From positions 58,309-122,308 of the forward strand of contig CALVDH010000004.1 in assembly GCA_944326235.1 (NCBI GenBank): a stretch of 64,000 nucleotides of DNA, given 5' to 3'. The DNA comes from an uncultured Bacteroidales bacterium. Lineage in GTDB: Bacteria; Bacteroidota; Bacteroidia; Bacteroidales; UBA932. Below the pieces are notes generated by a model. It saw only the letters and a program-made list of their open reading frames with translations, had not been told where the DNA came from and searched no databases. Made by a program: the position numbers and the translations under genes. This document shows positions 51,547 through 59,822 of the stretch, piece by piece (position 1 is the first letter of the stretch; every line of letters begins with the position of its first letter).

Positions 51547-51599
51547 ACAAAACTATGTAATCTCCCGCAATTCTCCAAACACTTTCACCACTTCTTTAA
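51547..51599 (-). repeat. 53-bp sequence upstream of TA module 2 (copy B)
   Basis: 85% identical to 49641-49693 and in the same place relative to its antitoxin gene. A stop codon lies upstream in the peptide frame, so neither copy is a full gene. Confidence 0.75.
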
Positions 51600-51621
51600 C
51601 TGCCCGCGCGGAAGCGACTGA

Positions 51622-52479
51622 TTACGCGCAATTAAGCACCACCCTTTCCTCCGTCAGCATCCGCAGCGCACCGAGCCCTTCGAGAAGGGAGGCGACGGCG
51701 GAGATATCCGGGGACAATGACAGCTGCCGCTCAAGGGCCGCGCAGGCCTCAGCGAGGGCCGCAGGGTCGTCCAGGCGGCGGGCCAGGATGCGGACGAGGG
51801 CGGACAGGCCTCCGGCCGTGGAAAGGTCCGAAGGGGCCGGGAGGCGGTCCTGGCGCCATGTCCCGAAGAGGTCCGCACCTGTCTCCAGAACCAGCAGGCG
51901 GTGCATCATAAGGGGCTCCGTAGCCGTACCGGTCCAGTTTCCGGAAGACAGCTCCTGCTTCCAGGCGGCGGCAGTCATGCGGTACACTCCGACGGCCGGT
52001 TCTTCCTCCATATCCTCGGGGACAACATACTGGAAAAGGGAGGCGGTCAGGTCCATCAGCATTGTCTGTTCCCATTTATCTGAGCTCGGGAAAATATCGG
52101 AACCCGCGGAGGCGGCAAGCACCGCATCCAGCATCCGCGAGGCCGCCAGGTCGCACTGCTCCGCCCGCGAGAAGTCCGCCGGATGAGACGCTGCACTGTA
52201 AGCCAGCGCATACATTGTCCGGAGGATTCCGAGAAGGCCAGCGCCACAGCTGTCTCCCGCCGCATCCATTCTCCTCCGACATTCGCTCCATATCCCGTCA
52301 GCAGTCTTCCGTGCCGCAGCATCCCCGGGGTACAATGCCAGATAAGCGCTGCAGCCGCGGGCTACGGCGTCCAGTTCCCCGACGGAAAGGGCACCGGCTC
52401 CGCGCTCCGTCACTTCTGAAATCAGCTGACGGAACAGCCTGTCTATTTTAAACCGGAGGGTATCGGATTCAACAGTCAT
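51622..52479 (-). CDS. Hypothetical protein, all-helical
   Basis: A 285-residue protein starting MTVESDTLRFKIDRLF (an ATG at 52497 adds six residues). I do not recognise a family. It is Ala/Leu/Glu-rich and appears helical throughout, with no signal peptide or membrane span. High GC marks it as core-like, unlike the TA genes downstream. Segments such as LAEACAALERQLSLSPDISAV suggest TPR-like or repeat helices, which is a guess. Confidence 0.65.
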   Translation of the reverse strand: MTVESDTLRFKIDRLFRQLISEVTERGAGALSVGELDAVARGCSAYLALYPGDAAARKTADGIWSECRRRMDAAGDSCGAGLLGILRTMYALAYSAASHPADFSRAEQCDLAASRMLDAVLAASAGSDIFPSSDKWEQTMLMDLTASLFQYVVPEDMEEEPAVGVYRMTAAAWKQELSSGNWTGTATEPLMMHRLLVLETGADLFGTWRQDRLPAPSDLSTAGGLSALVRILARRLDDPAALAEACAALERQLSLSPDISAVASLLEGLGALRMLTEERVVLNCA

Positions 52480-52576
52480 AACTTGACGAAAAAGCATAAT
52501 CCTGGCTCCTGAATCATCTTACAAAAGAGTGAGATTCAAGGACATACGATAGACATCGCCAAAGATTGCAGTGTAT

Positions 52577-52600
52577 CGTCTCTTGCGAAGAGACGGCACA
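52577..52600 (+). repeat. Inverted repeat, left arm
   Basis: CGTCTCTTGCGAAGAGACGG... is itself a hairpin (CGTCTCTT/AAGAGACG) and, over 24 nt, is the inverse of 52727-52750 with one mismatch. Confidence 0.75.
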
Positions 52601-52674
52601 GTGCAGCGAACGTGCACAGACACAGAGACCTGCGCACTGACACCAGAACGATTTTGGTAACTTTGTGAGAATAT

Positions 52675-52706
52675 TTTGCTAGTGAGACAAATTTTAACTA
52701 GCTTTG
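52675..52706 (+). promoter_or_regulatory. -33/-7 promoter between the inverted repeats
   Basis: TTTG (52675-52678) and TAGCTTTG (52699-52706) are 20 bp apart, a full Bacteroidota promoter. CTAG words flank the spacer. Transcription to the right would begin about 20 nt before the right hairpin. Confidence 0.55.
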
Positions 52707-52726
52707 CGTCAATGAAAACGACTCAA

Positions 52727-52758
52727 TGTGCCGTCTCTTCGCAAGATACGGCACATCT
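52727..52758. terminator. Hairpin (right inverted-repeat arm), terminator of CDF gene or small RNA
   Basis: GTGCCGT and ACGGCAC (52729-52754) pair with an inner CTTCGCAAG. ATCTTATTTT follows on the plus strand. It also lies just after the minus-strand CDF stop (52758), so it may end that transcript as well. Confidence 0.6.
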
Positions 52759-53675
52759 TATTTTACCCCGAACACATCCTCGGGATGGGTGCCGAAGGGC
52801 TCGATATGCACGACTATGTCGTAGACCTCGGGGATGCTTTCCCGGATATTCTGCTCTATCTGGTTGGAGAGGGCGTGGGCCTGATTGAGGGTCATGTCGC
52901 CGTCGGCCTCCACGTCCAGGGTTATCATGTACTTGCCGCCGATGCTGCGGGAGCGGACCCGGTGCGGGTTGCTGATGCCGTCGACCTTGCTTATGGCATC
53001 GAATATCTTCTGGTAGACCGACACGTCCTTGACTCCGTCCATGAGCTCGACATTGGAGTCCATGAATATCATGATGGCCGAGCGTATGATGAACAGGCTA
53101 ACCAGCAGGGCCGTCACCGAATCCAGAACCGGCATGTCCAGGATGAACGAGAAGAAGAGGCCGGCCAGGACGCTCAGCGAGATGATCATGTCGTTGCGCA
53201 TATTGACCCCGTTGGCCACCAGCATGGACGAGCCGGTGCGCTTCCCTACCCTGGTCTGATACAGCGAGAGCAGCAGCTTGCACACTATCGAGAATACGGT
53301 CACGTATATGGCCACCGCTCCGGGCATCACCCTCTCCTCGTGGGAGAAAAGATGCTCCACCGCAGAGATCAGCATCTCCGCCCCGGCGAAGAATATCAGC
53401 ATCGAGAGTATCTTGGTGGCTATCGATTCCGCCTTGGCATAGCCGTAGACGTATTTCTTGTTGGGACGCCGGCCCATGACCCTGGCCGCCACTATCATCA
53501 CTATGGATACAGCCACATCCGACGCTGAATCGATACCGTCGCCGACCACCGCGAAACTCCCGCTTATCAGACCGGCCACGATCTTGGCCACCGAGAGCAG
53601 ACCGTTGCCGACGATACTGACATACGACGCCGCCAGTATCTGCCTCTCCACCGGTTTATGACTGTCCTTTCCCAT
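52758..53675 (-). CDS. Cation diffusion facilitator (CDF) family metal transporter
   Basis: A 305-residue membrane protein. I chose the ATG at 53675 because a TATATTTG promoter element lies only 18 nt upstream; the frame opens earlier but would cross it. Six spans are expected. SFAVVGDGIDSASDVAVSIV holds the first conserved DxxxD metal site (GDGIDSASD) and the C-terminal ~90 residues are the cytoplasmic dimerisation domain (VRSRSIGGKYMITLDVEADG, with metal-binding His/Asp). It exports Zn2+, Fe2+ or Mn2+ from the cytoplasm in exchange for protons. It is divergent from an AAA ATPase. Confidence 0.92.
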   Translation of the reverse strand: MGKDSHKPVERQILAASYVSIVGNGLLSVAKIVAGLISGSFAVVGDGIDSASDVAVSIVMIVAARVMGRRPNKKYVYGYAKAESIATKILSMLIFFAGAEMLISAVEHLFSHEERVMPGAVAIYVTVFSIVCKLLLSLYQTRVGKRTGSSMLVANGVNMRNDMIISLSVLAGLFFSFILDMPVLDSVTALLVSLFIIRSAIMIFMDSNVELMDGVKDVSVYQKIFDAISKVDGISNPHRVRSRSIGGKYMITLDVEADGDMTLNQAHALSNQIEQNIRESIPEVYDIVVHIEPFGTHPEDVFGVK

Positions 53676-53693
53676 ATTCTGTTTCCAGGCCCG

Positions 53694-53701
53694 CAAATAT
53701 A
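53694..53701 (-). promoter_or_regulatory. -7 promoter element TATATTTG for the CDF gene
   Basis: Minus-strand consensus match 18 nt before the CDF ATG; it supports the start chosen there. Confidence 0.65.
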
Positions 53702-53732
53702 CTCTACCGGCAGAACAAATGCAAACTCCGGC

Positions 53733-53830
53733 TATAATCTGCGCAAGTGCGTTCGAAAACCCCATTTCCGCAGATTATGAAATTATATTTTGCGCAAATG
53801 GCGTTTTTTATTACATTTGCGCAGATTATA
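53733..53830. repeat. 14-bp perfect inverted repeat with extra half-sites
   Basis: TATAATCTGCGCAA (53733-53746) and TTGCGCAGATTATA (53817-53830) are exact inverses. Two partial copies, CGCAGATTAT (about 53770) and TTGCGCAAAT (about 53790), lie between. The right arm overlaps the -7 box of the ATPase gene and the left arm is 32 bp upstream of the CDF -7 box. Confidence 0.75.
53812..53819 (+). promoter_or_regulatory. -7 promoter element TACATTTG for the AAA ATPase gene
   Basis: Consensus match 20 nt before the ATG at 53840. The inverted-repeat right arm begins inside it. Confidence 0.6.
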
Positions 53831-53839
53831 ACGAGTGCA

Positions 53840-55285
53840 ATGAAGATAATCGGCAGAGACAAGGAAATAAAAATCCTCGAAGATCACTTGAATTCAGATA
53901 AATCCGAATTCATCGCTGTATACGGCCGCCGCCGCGTGGGAAAAACATTCCTCATCCGCATGGCCGCAAAAGATGACTTCGCTTTTTTCATCACGGGAGT
54001 CCATGACGCTCCCATGTCGGAACAACTGACAAATTTTGCCGTTGCCCTTCAGAGATATTCAAAAGCGGAGCGGCTGTCCGTCCCCAAAAATTGGATTCTG
54101 GCATTTTTTGAACTGTCCAAATACCTGGAAACGCTGCCGGAAGGGGCTAAAACGATTTTTATAGACGAACTGCCCTGGATGGACACGCCGAGATCCGGTT
54201 TTATAGCCGCGCTGGAAAACTTCTGGAACAGCTGGGCATCCTTACGCAGCGACATAAAACTGATAGTCTGCGGCTCAGCCACGTCATGGATAATAAACAA
54301 TCTCATCCGCAACCGCGGAGGACTGCACAACCGGCTGACTTATCATCTTTCTCTCGCGCCCTTCAATCTCCACGAATGCGGAGAGTACTTCGCTTCCAAT
54401 GGTTTTTCCTACACCAGGAAACAGATTGCCGAATGCTATATGGCTGTCGGAGGTATTCCCTACTACCTGTCGATGATGGACCGGTCACTGAGCCTCGCCC
54501 AAAATATAGACCGGCTGTTTTTTGCCGATGACGCCCTTCTGAAAGACGAGTTCTACGACCTGTACCACGCGCTTTTCAAGAATGCAGCTCCGCACACCGC
54601 AGTAGTTACGGTTCTGGCTTCGAAGGGCATAGGCATGACACGGGCCGAACTGCTCCAGGCCACGGGGCTTACTGACAACGGAGCATTCAGCACCGTTCTG
54701 GAAGAACTGGAGCAATGCGGTTTCATCCGGTCATACGAGCCGTTCGGGAAACCCCGTAACGTAAATAACAAAAGACAGAAAACCAACACCGTCTTCCAGC
54801 TGATGGATTTCTACACTCTGTTCTACTACAGATTTATACTCAGCAACCGCTACCGCGATACACACTTCTGGACCAACTCCCTGAACAGTCCGCTGCACGG
54901 CACCTGGTCCGGCCTGGCATTCGAAATGCTGTGCCTGTTCCACCTGCCGCAGATAAAACACGCCCTCGGCATATCCGGCGTCCTTACGCTGGCATGTTCA
55001 TGGAGAGGCTCGGCCGGAGAGAAAGGCGCCCAGATAGATCTTCTGATCGACAGAAAGGACGACACAATCAATCTGTGCGAGATAAAATACGTGAATGACG
55101 TATTTGAAATCGACAAGGATTATGCGTCGGCTCTGGAGAACAAAATCAACGTATTCGTATCCGGAACGCAGACCAGGAAATCCGTTATCCTGACACTTAT
55201 CTCCACTTTCGGCATCAAACAGAACAAATACAGCGGCCTCATCCAATGCGAGGTTCTGCTCGATGACCTGTTCCAAAAAATATAA
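53840..55285 (+). CDS. AAA ATPase (archaeal-ATPase/DUF234 type) with nuclease-like C-terminus
   Basis: A 481-residue protein. Walker A is GRRRVGKTFLIR (about 29-40) and Walker B is TIFIDELPWMDT, followed by a sensor-like IVCGSATSWI. The C-terminal DUF234 region contains GAQIDLLIDRKDDTINLCEIKY, the D...ExK arrangement of the PD-(D/E)XK fold. An ATG at 53747 is in frame but lies upstream of the promoter. It is the third protein of this general architecture in the window. Function unknown. Confidence 0.9.
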   Translation: MKIIGRDKEIKILEDHLNSDKSEFIAVYGRRRVGKTFLIRMAAKDDFAFFITGVHDAPMSEQLTNFAVALQRYSKAERLSVPKNWILAFFELSKYLETLPEGAKTIFIDELPWMDTPRSGFIAALENFWNSWASLRSDIKLIVCGSATSWIINNLIRNRGGLHNRLTYHLSLAPFNLHECGEYFASNGFSYTRKQIAECYMAVGGIPYYLSMMDRSLSLAQNIDRLFFADDALLKDEFYDLYHALFKNAAPHTAVVTVLASKGIGMTRAELLQATGLTDNGAFSTVLEELEQCGFIRSYEPFGKPRNVNNKRQKTNTVFQLMDFYTLFYYRFILSNRYRDTHFWTNSLNSPLHGTWSGLAFEMLCLFHLPQIKHALGISGVLTLACSWRGSAGEKGAQIDLLIDRKDDTINLCEIKYVNDVFEIDKDYASALENKINVFVSGTQTRKSVILTLISTFGIKQNKYSGLIQCEVLLDDLFQKI

Positions 55286-55290
55286 CTGAT

Positions 55291-56427
55291 ATGATTAAAA
55301 TGACAATAAGGATATCGGCGGCACTCCTGCTGGCTGCCGTGACTTTCTCATGCGGCGGCAGCGGCGGCAGGACTACGGACGGAGAGAGTGTCGGGATGCG
55401 GTACGCCCGGTACCTGAGCATCTCCGACTGCGGCAGCTACACTGTGGCCGACATCACCAACCCCTGGGACACTGCCCGTCTCCTGCACCGCTACATCCTC
55501 GTACCGCAGGACTCTCCCCTGCCTCAGGACATACCGCAGGGCACGCTCGTCCGCACCCCCATTGACCGCATCATCGTCTACTCCTCGGTACATGCCTCGA
55601 TCATAGACGCCCTCGGAGCCTCCGACCGCATAGCCGGAGTCTGCGAGCCGGAGTACATGACCTGCCGGGCCGTGCTTGACGGCGTGGCCGAAGGACGCAT
55701 CACCGACTGCGGCAGCTCCGTCTCTCCCAGCATCGAGCGGATAGCCGGAGCCGGCGGGCAGGTGATCATCGCCTCCCCGTTCCAGAACGGCAGCTACGGG
55801 GCGGCCGGCAAGCTGGGAATTCCCATCATCGAGGCGGCCGATTACATGGAGAACGACCCTCTGGGCCGCACCGAATGGATCCGGCTCTTCGGCCTGCTGC
55901 TCGACTGTCCCGACCGGGCCGACTCCCTCTTCAGGGCCGCCGAAACCGGATACAACAGCATCCGGGACAGCGTCGCCAGGCACATCCGGGACAACGGCGA
56001 ACACCGTCCCACCCTCCTGGCCGAACGCAAGTACGGAGCCTCCTGGGACGTTCCAGGCGGAGCCAGCTACATGGTCCGCATCTACACCGACGCAGGAGCC
56101 GACTACATCTTCAGCGGCACCACTACTTCCGCCAATGTCAACATGTCCTTTGAGAATGTCCTCCGCGAGGGCATCGACGCCGATATCTGGGTCCTCAAAT
56201 ACTGGAGCCCGCAACCCATGACCTACGCCTCCCTGGAAGCCGAATACAGCCTCTACTCCCGGTTCAAAGCATTCCAGAACCGACAGGTCTACGGCTGCAA
56301 CACCTACTCCTCCACCTACTACGACGACATCGTCCTCCACCCCTCATGGATACTCGAGGACCTGGCCGCCGTCTTCCACCCCGACCTCTTCCCCGACAGG
56401 GAGCAGCGCTACTTCAAGCCCTTGTAG
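55291..56427 (+). CDS. ABC transporter substrate-binding lipoprotein (iron-chelate/cobalamin type)
   Basis: A 378-residue class III binding protein. The signal peptide ends TFSCGGSGG, a lipobox with the lipidated cysteine. The BtuF/FepB fold begins VYSSVHASIIDALGASDRIAGVCEP and has SPSIERIAGAGGQVIIAS in the first lobe. The second lobe has VWDVPGG-like ASWDVPGGASYMVRI. It delivers cobalamin, haem or ferric chelate to the permease at 57452. It follows the ATPase gene by 5 nt but runs convergent with the other transporter genes, overlapping the ABC ATPase by 19 bp. Confidence 0.9.
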   Translation: MIKMTIRISAALLLAAVTFSCGGSGGRTTDGESVGMRYARYLSISDCGSYTVADITNPWDTARLLHRYILVPQDSPLPQDIPQGTLVRTPIDRIIVYSSVHASIIDALGASDRIAGVCEPEYMTCRAVLDGVAEGRITDCGSSVSPSIERIAGAGGQVIIASPFQNGSYGAAGKLGIPIIEAADYMENDPLGRTEWIRLFGLLLDCPDRADSLFRAAETGYNSIRDSVARHIRDNGEHRPTLLAERKYGASWDVPGGASYMVRIYTDAGADYIFSGTTTSANVNMSFENVLREGIDADIWVLKYWSPQPMTYASLEAEYSLYSRFKAFQNRQVYGCNTYSSTYYDDIVLHPSWILEDLAAVFHPDLFPDREQRYFKPL

Positions 56428-57455
56428 GACAGCAGCTGAGACACCGCCTGCGAGATGCAGGAGACCGTAACCGGAGCGGCCGACGGAGTACCGGAGACTT
56501 CCAGGCAGGTCGGCGAGAGACAGCGGACACAGGGTATGCCCTCAGCCGGAAGCACCGGAGTGAAGCCGTTGCGGGCCAGGGCATTGGCCATCCAGCGGGC
56601 CGTAAGGCTGTCTCCGTCCACTCCGACCTCGGGCCCCGAGACTCCGGTCGACAGCTGACCCGAGCGCACGTCGAAATTCATCCCACGCCGCCCGAAGAAC
56701 GCCTTCAGGCTCCCGTCCAGCACCAGGTCCTCCGGAGAGCCGGAGACTACCGGAGCGTCACCCGAGGGCAGAAGCAGCAGCCGGTCCGAGAATATCAGCG
56801 CATTGTCTATATCGTGGGTGGAGAGCAGCACCGCCTTGCCCTGCCTGCGGGCCGTATCGTGCAGCAGCGACATGGTCTCTATCCGGCTGGCCACATCCAG
56901 GAAGGCCGTCGGCTCATCCAGCACGATGACCGGACACTCCTGGGCCAGGGCCTTGGCTATCATCGTCCTCTGCCGCTCCCCGTCCGAAAGTTCCGAGACG
57001 TAGGAGTCCGCCTTGTGCGCGATACCCACCGCGGACATCGCCTCCGACACCACCTCCCGGTCCCGCTCTCCCAGCCGCCCGAAAAAGCCGGTATGCGGCT
57101 GCCGTCCCAGGGCCACCAGCTCCCGGACCGTAAGCCCTCCGGCATTGGTCCTCTCTGTGAGCACTACCCCCACTGTCAATGCCAGCTCATGGGAAGAATA
57201 CTCCGGCAGTTCCCGCCCAAGCACCCGCACGGTCCCGCTTACAGCCGGCTGGAATCCGCACAGGGTCCGCAGCAGCGTCGACTTGCCCGCCCCGTTCAGC
57301 CCTATCAGCGAGGTCAGTTCCCCGCGGCGCAGGACGAAATTCACCCGCGGATGCACCGTCTTCCAGCCTTCCTTCCGCCCGCAGCGGTATCCGATGGAGA
57401 GGCCGGAGGCTTCCAGCGCAGGAGAAATATTTGAAAGGTCAGTACTCATGCTCAA
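56409..57455 (-). CDS. ABC transporter ATP-binding protein (FecE/BtuD type) with C-terminal extension
   Basis: A 348-residue ATPase. Walker A is GLNGAGKSTLLRTL, the signature ELSDGERQRTMIAKAL, and Walker B CPVIVLDEPTAFLD. The core needs about 260 residues; the remaining ~90 (from about 265) form an extra domain with CVRCLSPTCLE and paired cysteines, seen in some Bacteroidota BtuD-like proteins. It overlaps the permease gene by 4 bp and the binding-protein gene tail-to-tail by 19 bp. Confidence 0.93.
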   Translation of the reverse strand: MSMSTDLSNISPALEASGLSIGYRCGRKEGWKTVHPRVNFVLRRGELTSLIGLNGAGKSTLLRTLCGFQPAVSGTVRVLGRELPEYSSHELALTVGVVLTERTNAGGLTVRELVALGRQPHTGFFGRLGERDREVVSEAMSAVGIAHKADSYVSELSDGERQRTMIAKALAQECPVIVLDEPTAFLDVASRIETMSLLHDTARRQGKAVLLSTHDIDNALIFSDRLLLLPSGDAPVVSGSPEDLVLDGSLKAFFGRRGMNFDVRSGQLSTGVSGPEVGVDGDSLTARWMANALARNGFTPVLPAEGIPCVRCLSPTCLEVSGTPSAAPVTVSCISQAVSQLLSYKGLK

Positions 57456-58495
57456 TTGAAATATTGGATGCTCTTACGGTTGACTATGACGTATATGATC
57501 ACCGGCGCCCCGAACAGCGGAGTCACCGCATTCAGCGGCAGCAGCATCCCCGTCCCGGGTATCACCGTCAGCATATTGCAGGCCAGGGCAATGCAGGCGC
57601 CGGAAAGGGCTGTCGCCGGCACCAGCACGCGGTGGTCCGAGGTCCCCAGCAGCAGCCGGGCGATATGGGGCACGGCCAGGCCGATGAAGGATATGGGGCC
57701 GCAGAAGGCCGTCACCACTGCCGTCATAAGGCCGGTGCACACCAGCACGTGGATACGCGCGGCCCGGACGTTGACTCCCAGGTTGGCGGCGTATTTCTCC
57801 CCCAGCAGCAGGGCATTGAGCGGCTTGACCAGCAGCAGGGCCCAGATCAGACCCGCACAGGCGGCCGCGGAGAAGAAGGGCTGCTGGGCTGAGGAGACCG
57901 AGGAAAAATCCCCCATCCCCCACATCACGAACTGCCGCACCTTGTCGGCCGAGGCATAGTAATTCAATATGGAAATGCAGGAGGACACCAGGTAGCCGAC
58001 CATGATACCGATGATCAGCAGCATCACATTGCTGCCCACCCTCCGCGAGAAGAATACGATAACTCCCAGAATTGCGCAGGCCCCGGCCATCGCTCCGGCC
58101 ACCGTGGCCATGTATCCGCCGAAAGAGCCTACGGTGCCTCCGAAGGCCAGCATTATCAGGGCTACGCCCAGATTGGCCCCGTCACTGATTCCCAGGATGG
58201 ACGGCCCGGCCAGGGGATTGTGGAAGAGGGTCTGCAGCAGCAGGCCGCTCACAGCCAGGGCCGCTCCCGCCAGCAGGGCCGTAGCGGCCTGGGGCAGACG
58301 CGAGCCGGTGAGGATGATGCTCCAGGCCGGATTGTCCCCTCCGCCTCCCATGAGGATGTCCAGCACCTCCCCCGGAGGAATCGGCACCGCTCCGTAGAAG
58401 AGATTGCCCGCCGCCAGCAGCACCAGCAGAGGCAGCAGTACCAGGCAGATCCGCCGCGTCCTATTGTTCCCCTGGGATTCCTTCTTCCGAGCCAT
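57452..58495 (-). CDS. FecCD-family iron-chelate/cobalamin permease
   Basis: A 347-residue inner-membrane protein with about ten spans. I use the ATG at 58495 (MARKKESQGNN); an earlier one at 58531 lies deeper in the upstream gene. GPSILGISDGANLGVALIML and the RVLVPATALSGACIALACN region are characteristic of BtuC/FhuB proteins. It pairs with the 56409 ATPase. It overlaps the 3' end of the DoxX-family gene by 35 bp, so the four minus-strand genes from tmk onwards may share a transcript. Confidence 0.93.
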   Translation of the reverse strand: MARKKESQGNNRTRRICLVLLPLLVLLAAGNLFYGAVPIPPGEVLDILMGGGGDNPAWSIILTGSRLPQAATALLAGAALAVSGLLLQTLFHNPLAGPSILGISDGANLGVALIMLAFGGTVGSFGGYMATVAGAMAGACAILGVIVFFSRRVGSNVMLLIIGIMVGYLVSSCISILNYYASADKVRQFVMWGMGDFSSVSSAQQPFFSAAACAGLIWALLLVKPLNALLLGEKYAANLGVNVRAARIHVLVCTGLMTAVVTAFCGPISFIGLAVPHIARLLLGTSDHRVLVPATALSGACIALACNMLTVIPGTGMLLPLNAVTPLFGAPVIIYVIVNRKSIQYFN

Positions 58496-59822
58496 GACTG
58501 CCTCCTGTTTTATTGTTACGCCTTGCCGCACGCCTGGCGGCCTTCTTGCGCCTGCGGAGCCTCTCCCGCGCCAGCAGCCCCCTGAACTTCCTGCCGTAGA
58601 CGATTCCGCACACGTAGCGGAACACTATGATTACCAGGAAGAGCAGCAGTATCGACGACTCGTAGAACAGCCTCTGCGAGATAGTACCGCGGGCAGTCAC
58701 CTCCTCGGTGTCCATCCGGAAAGTCTGCCTCACATCCTCGGGCGAGAACCTCCATCCTGCCCATTTCTTTACGACTATCCCGTTGTGAATCAGCATCACC
58801 CCTCCATTGGAACGGGACATGGAGATGAGAGTCTTGATGTCCCCGTAGAGCATATTGCGGCCCATATCCGGATAGCGCATGGCGATGGAGTCCATCACCG
58901 GGTCCATTACCGGAGCGGCTACCCTGGCCATACCTCCGTGAAAGGCTATCGAGTCCATGCTCACATCCACCTTCTTCCAGTAACCGTCATCGAGTTTCTC
59001 CGGACGGAGTACGATGAACAGGAAGACCGGGACCTCGGAGGTCACAAGATCCTCCGTCACTATCTCGCCGTCAGCCCTGGAGAGCGTCATGTCGAAGAGC
59101 AGGTCCCGCTCGTCGCCAAGGTACACCGACTCGGTGCTCACATAGTTCCATGTATTGTCCGGCAGATGATCCAGGTCGAAATACTCCTGGCGTCCGTCCT
59201 TCTCATAGATGAAGACCGTCTCGAAGTTGTCGCTGCCGGAGACCTTGTCCAGACGGGCAGAGAGATTGGTGCCCACACGGAAATTGCCGTACTCCACGAG
59301 CGGAATGTTGATGTAGGAGTAGAGCACGCAGATGAGGGCGAGCGCACCGTATGTGGCGAGGAAAGCCCACTCTGCCGGCACGGGGGCCACCAGCCTGAAA
59401 TGCTTGCGGAACAAGAATATGGGGATGATGCATATCGTCAGCATCACATTCTTGAAGAAAGTCTCCCACATCGTCAGATGCACCGCCTCTCCGAAGCACC
59501 CGCACTCCTCGACGGCATCGTACAGGGCCATGAAGAATGTCAGCACCGTGAAAAACACTATCATCACCAGACCTGCCCATGACGCGGCCTTCATACGCAC
59601 GCACATCAGGACGGCTATACCTATCATAAACTCCGTCAGAGACAGCAGCATGCCGAAGGGCACCGCCCCGAAGTCCAGGAAGCCCAGATGCAGCACCCGC
59701 AGGTACTCGCTGACTATCAGGCCCGTTCCCACAGGGTCCGTCAGCTTGAAGAATCCCGAAAGGATAAACGTCACTCCGAACACCAGCCGGAAGAGAAACA
59801 TCAGTATCCGCAGCAGTCTCAT
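58461..59822 (-). CDS. DoxX-family membrane protein (BT_3928-like)
   Basis: A 453-residue protein with a DoxX-like N-terminal domain (about 1-140; LVFGVTFILSGFFKLTDPVG, then four spans). A further span near 170 precedes a ~200-residue extracytoplasmic region, and a last span near 385 leads to a very basic tail (RRRKKAARRAARRNNK). DoxX relatives have been linked to redox or quinone biology, but this group is uncharacterised. It overlaps tmk by 4 bp. Confidence 0.85.
   Translation of the reverse strand: MRLLRILMFLFRLVFGVTFILSGFFKLTDPVGTGLIVSEYLRVLHLGFLDFGAVPFGMLLSLTEFMIGIAVLMCVRMKAASWAGLVMIVFFTVLTFFMALYDAVEECGCFGEAVHLTMWETFFKNVMLTICIIPIFLFRKHFRLVAPVPAEWAFLATYGALALICVLYSYINIPLVEYGNFRVGTNLSARLDKVSGSDNFETVFIYEKDGRQEYFDLDHLPDNTWNYVSTESVYLGDERDLLFDMTLSRADGEIVTEDLVTSEVPVFLFIVLRPEKLDDGYWKKVDVSMDSIAFHGGMARVAAPVMDPVMDSIAMRYPDMGRNMLYGDIKTLISMSRSNGGVMLIHNGIVVKKWAGWRFSPEDVRQTFRMDTEEVTARGTISQRLFYESSILLLFLVIIVFRYVCGIVYGRKFRGLLARERLRRRKKAARRAARRNNKTGGSHGSEEGIPGEQ

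Larger units (their letters stand above)
52480..52757. other. Intergenic region with inverted repeat unit
   Basis: This 278-bp gap holds two copies of a self-complementary 24-bp sequence in opposite orientation and promoter-like elements; see the repeat entries. No protein-coding frame is convincing. Confidence 0.6.
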
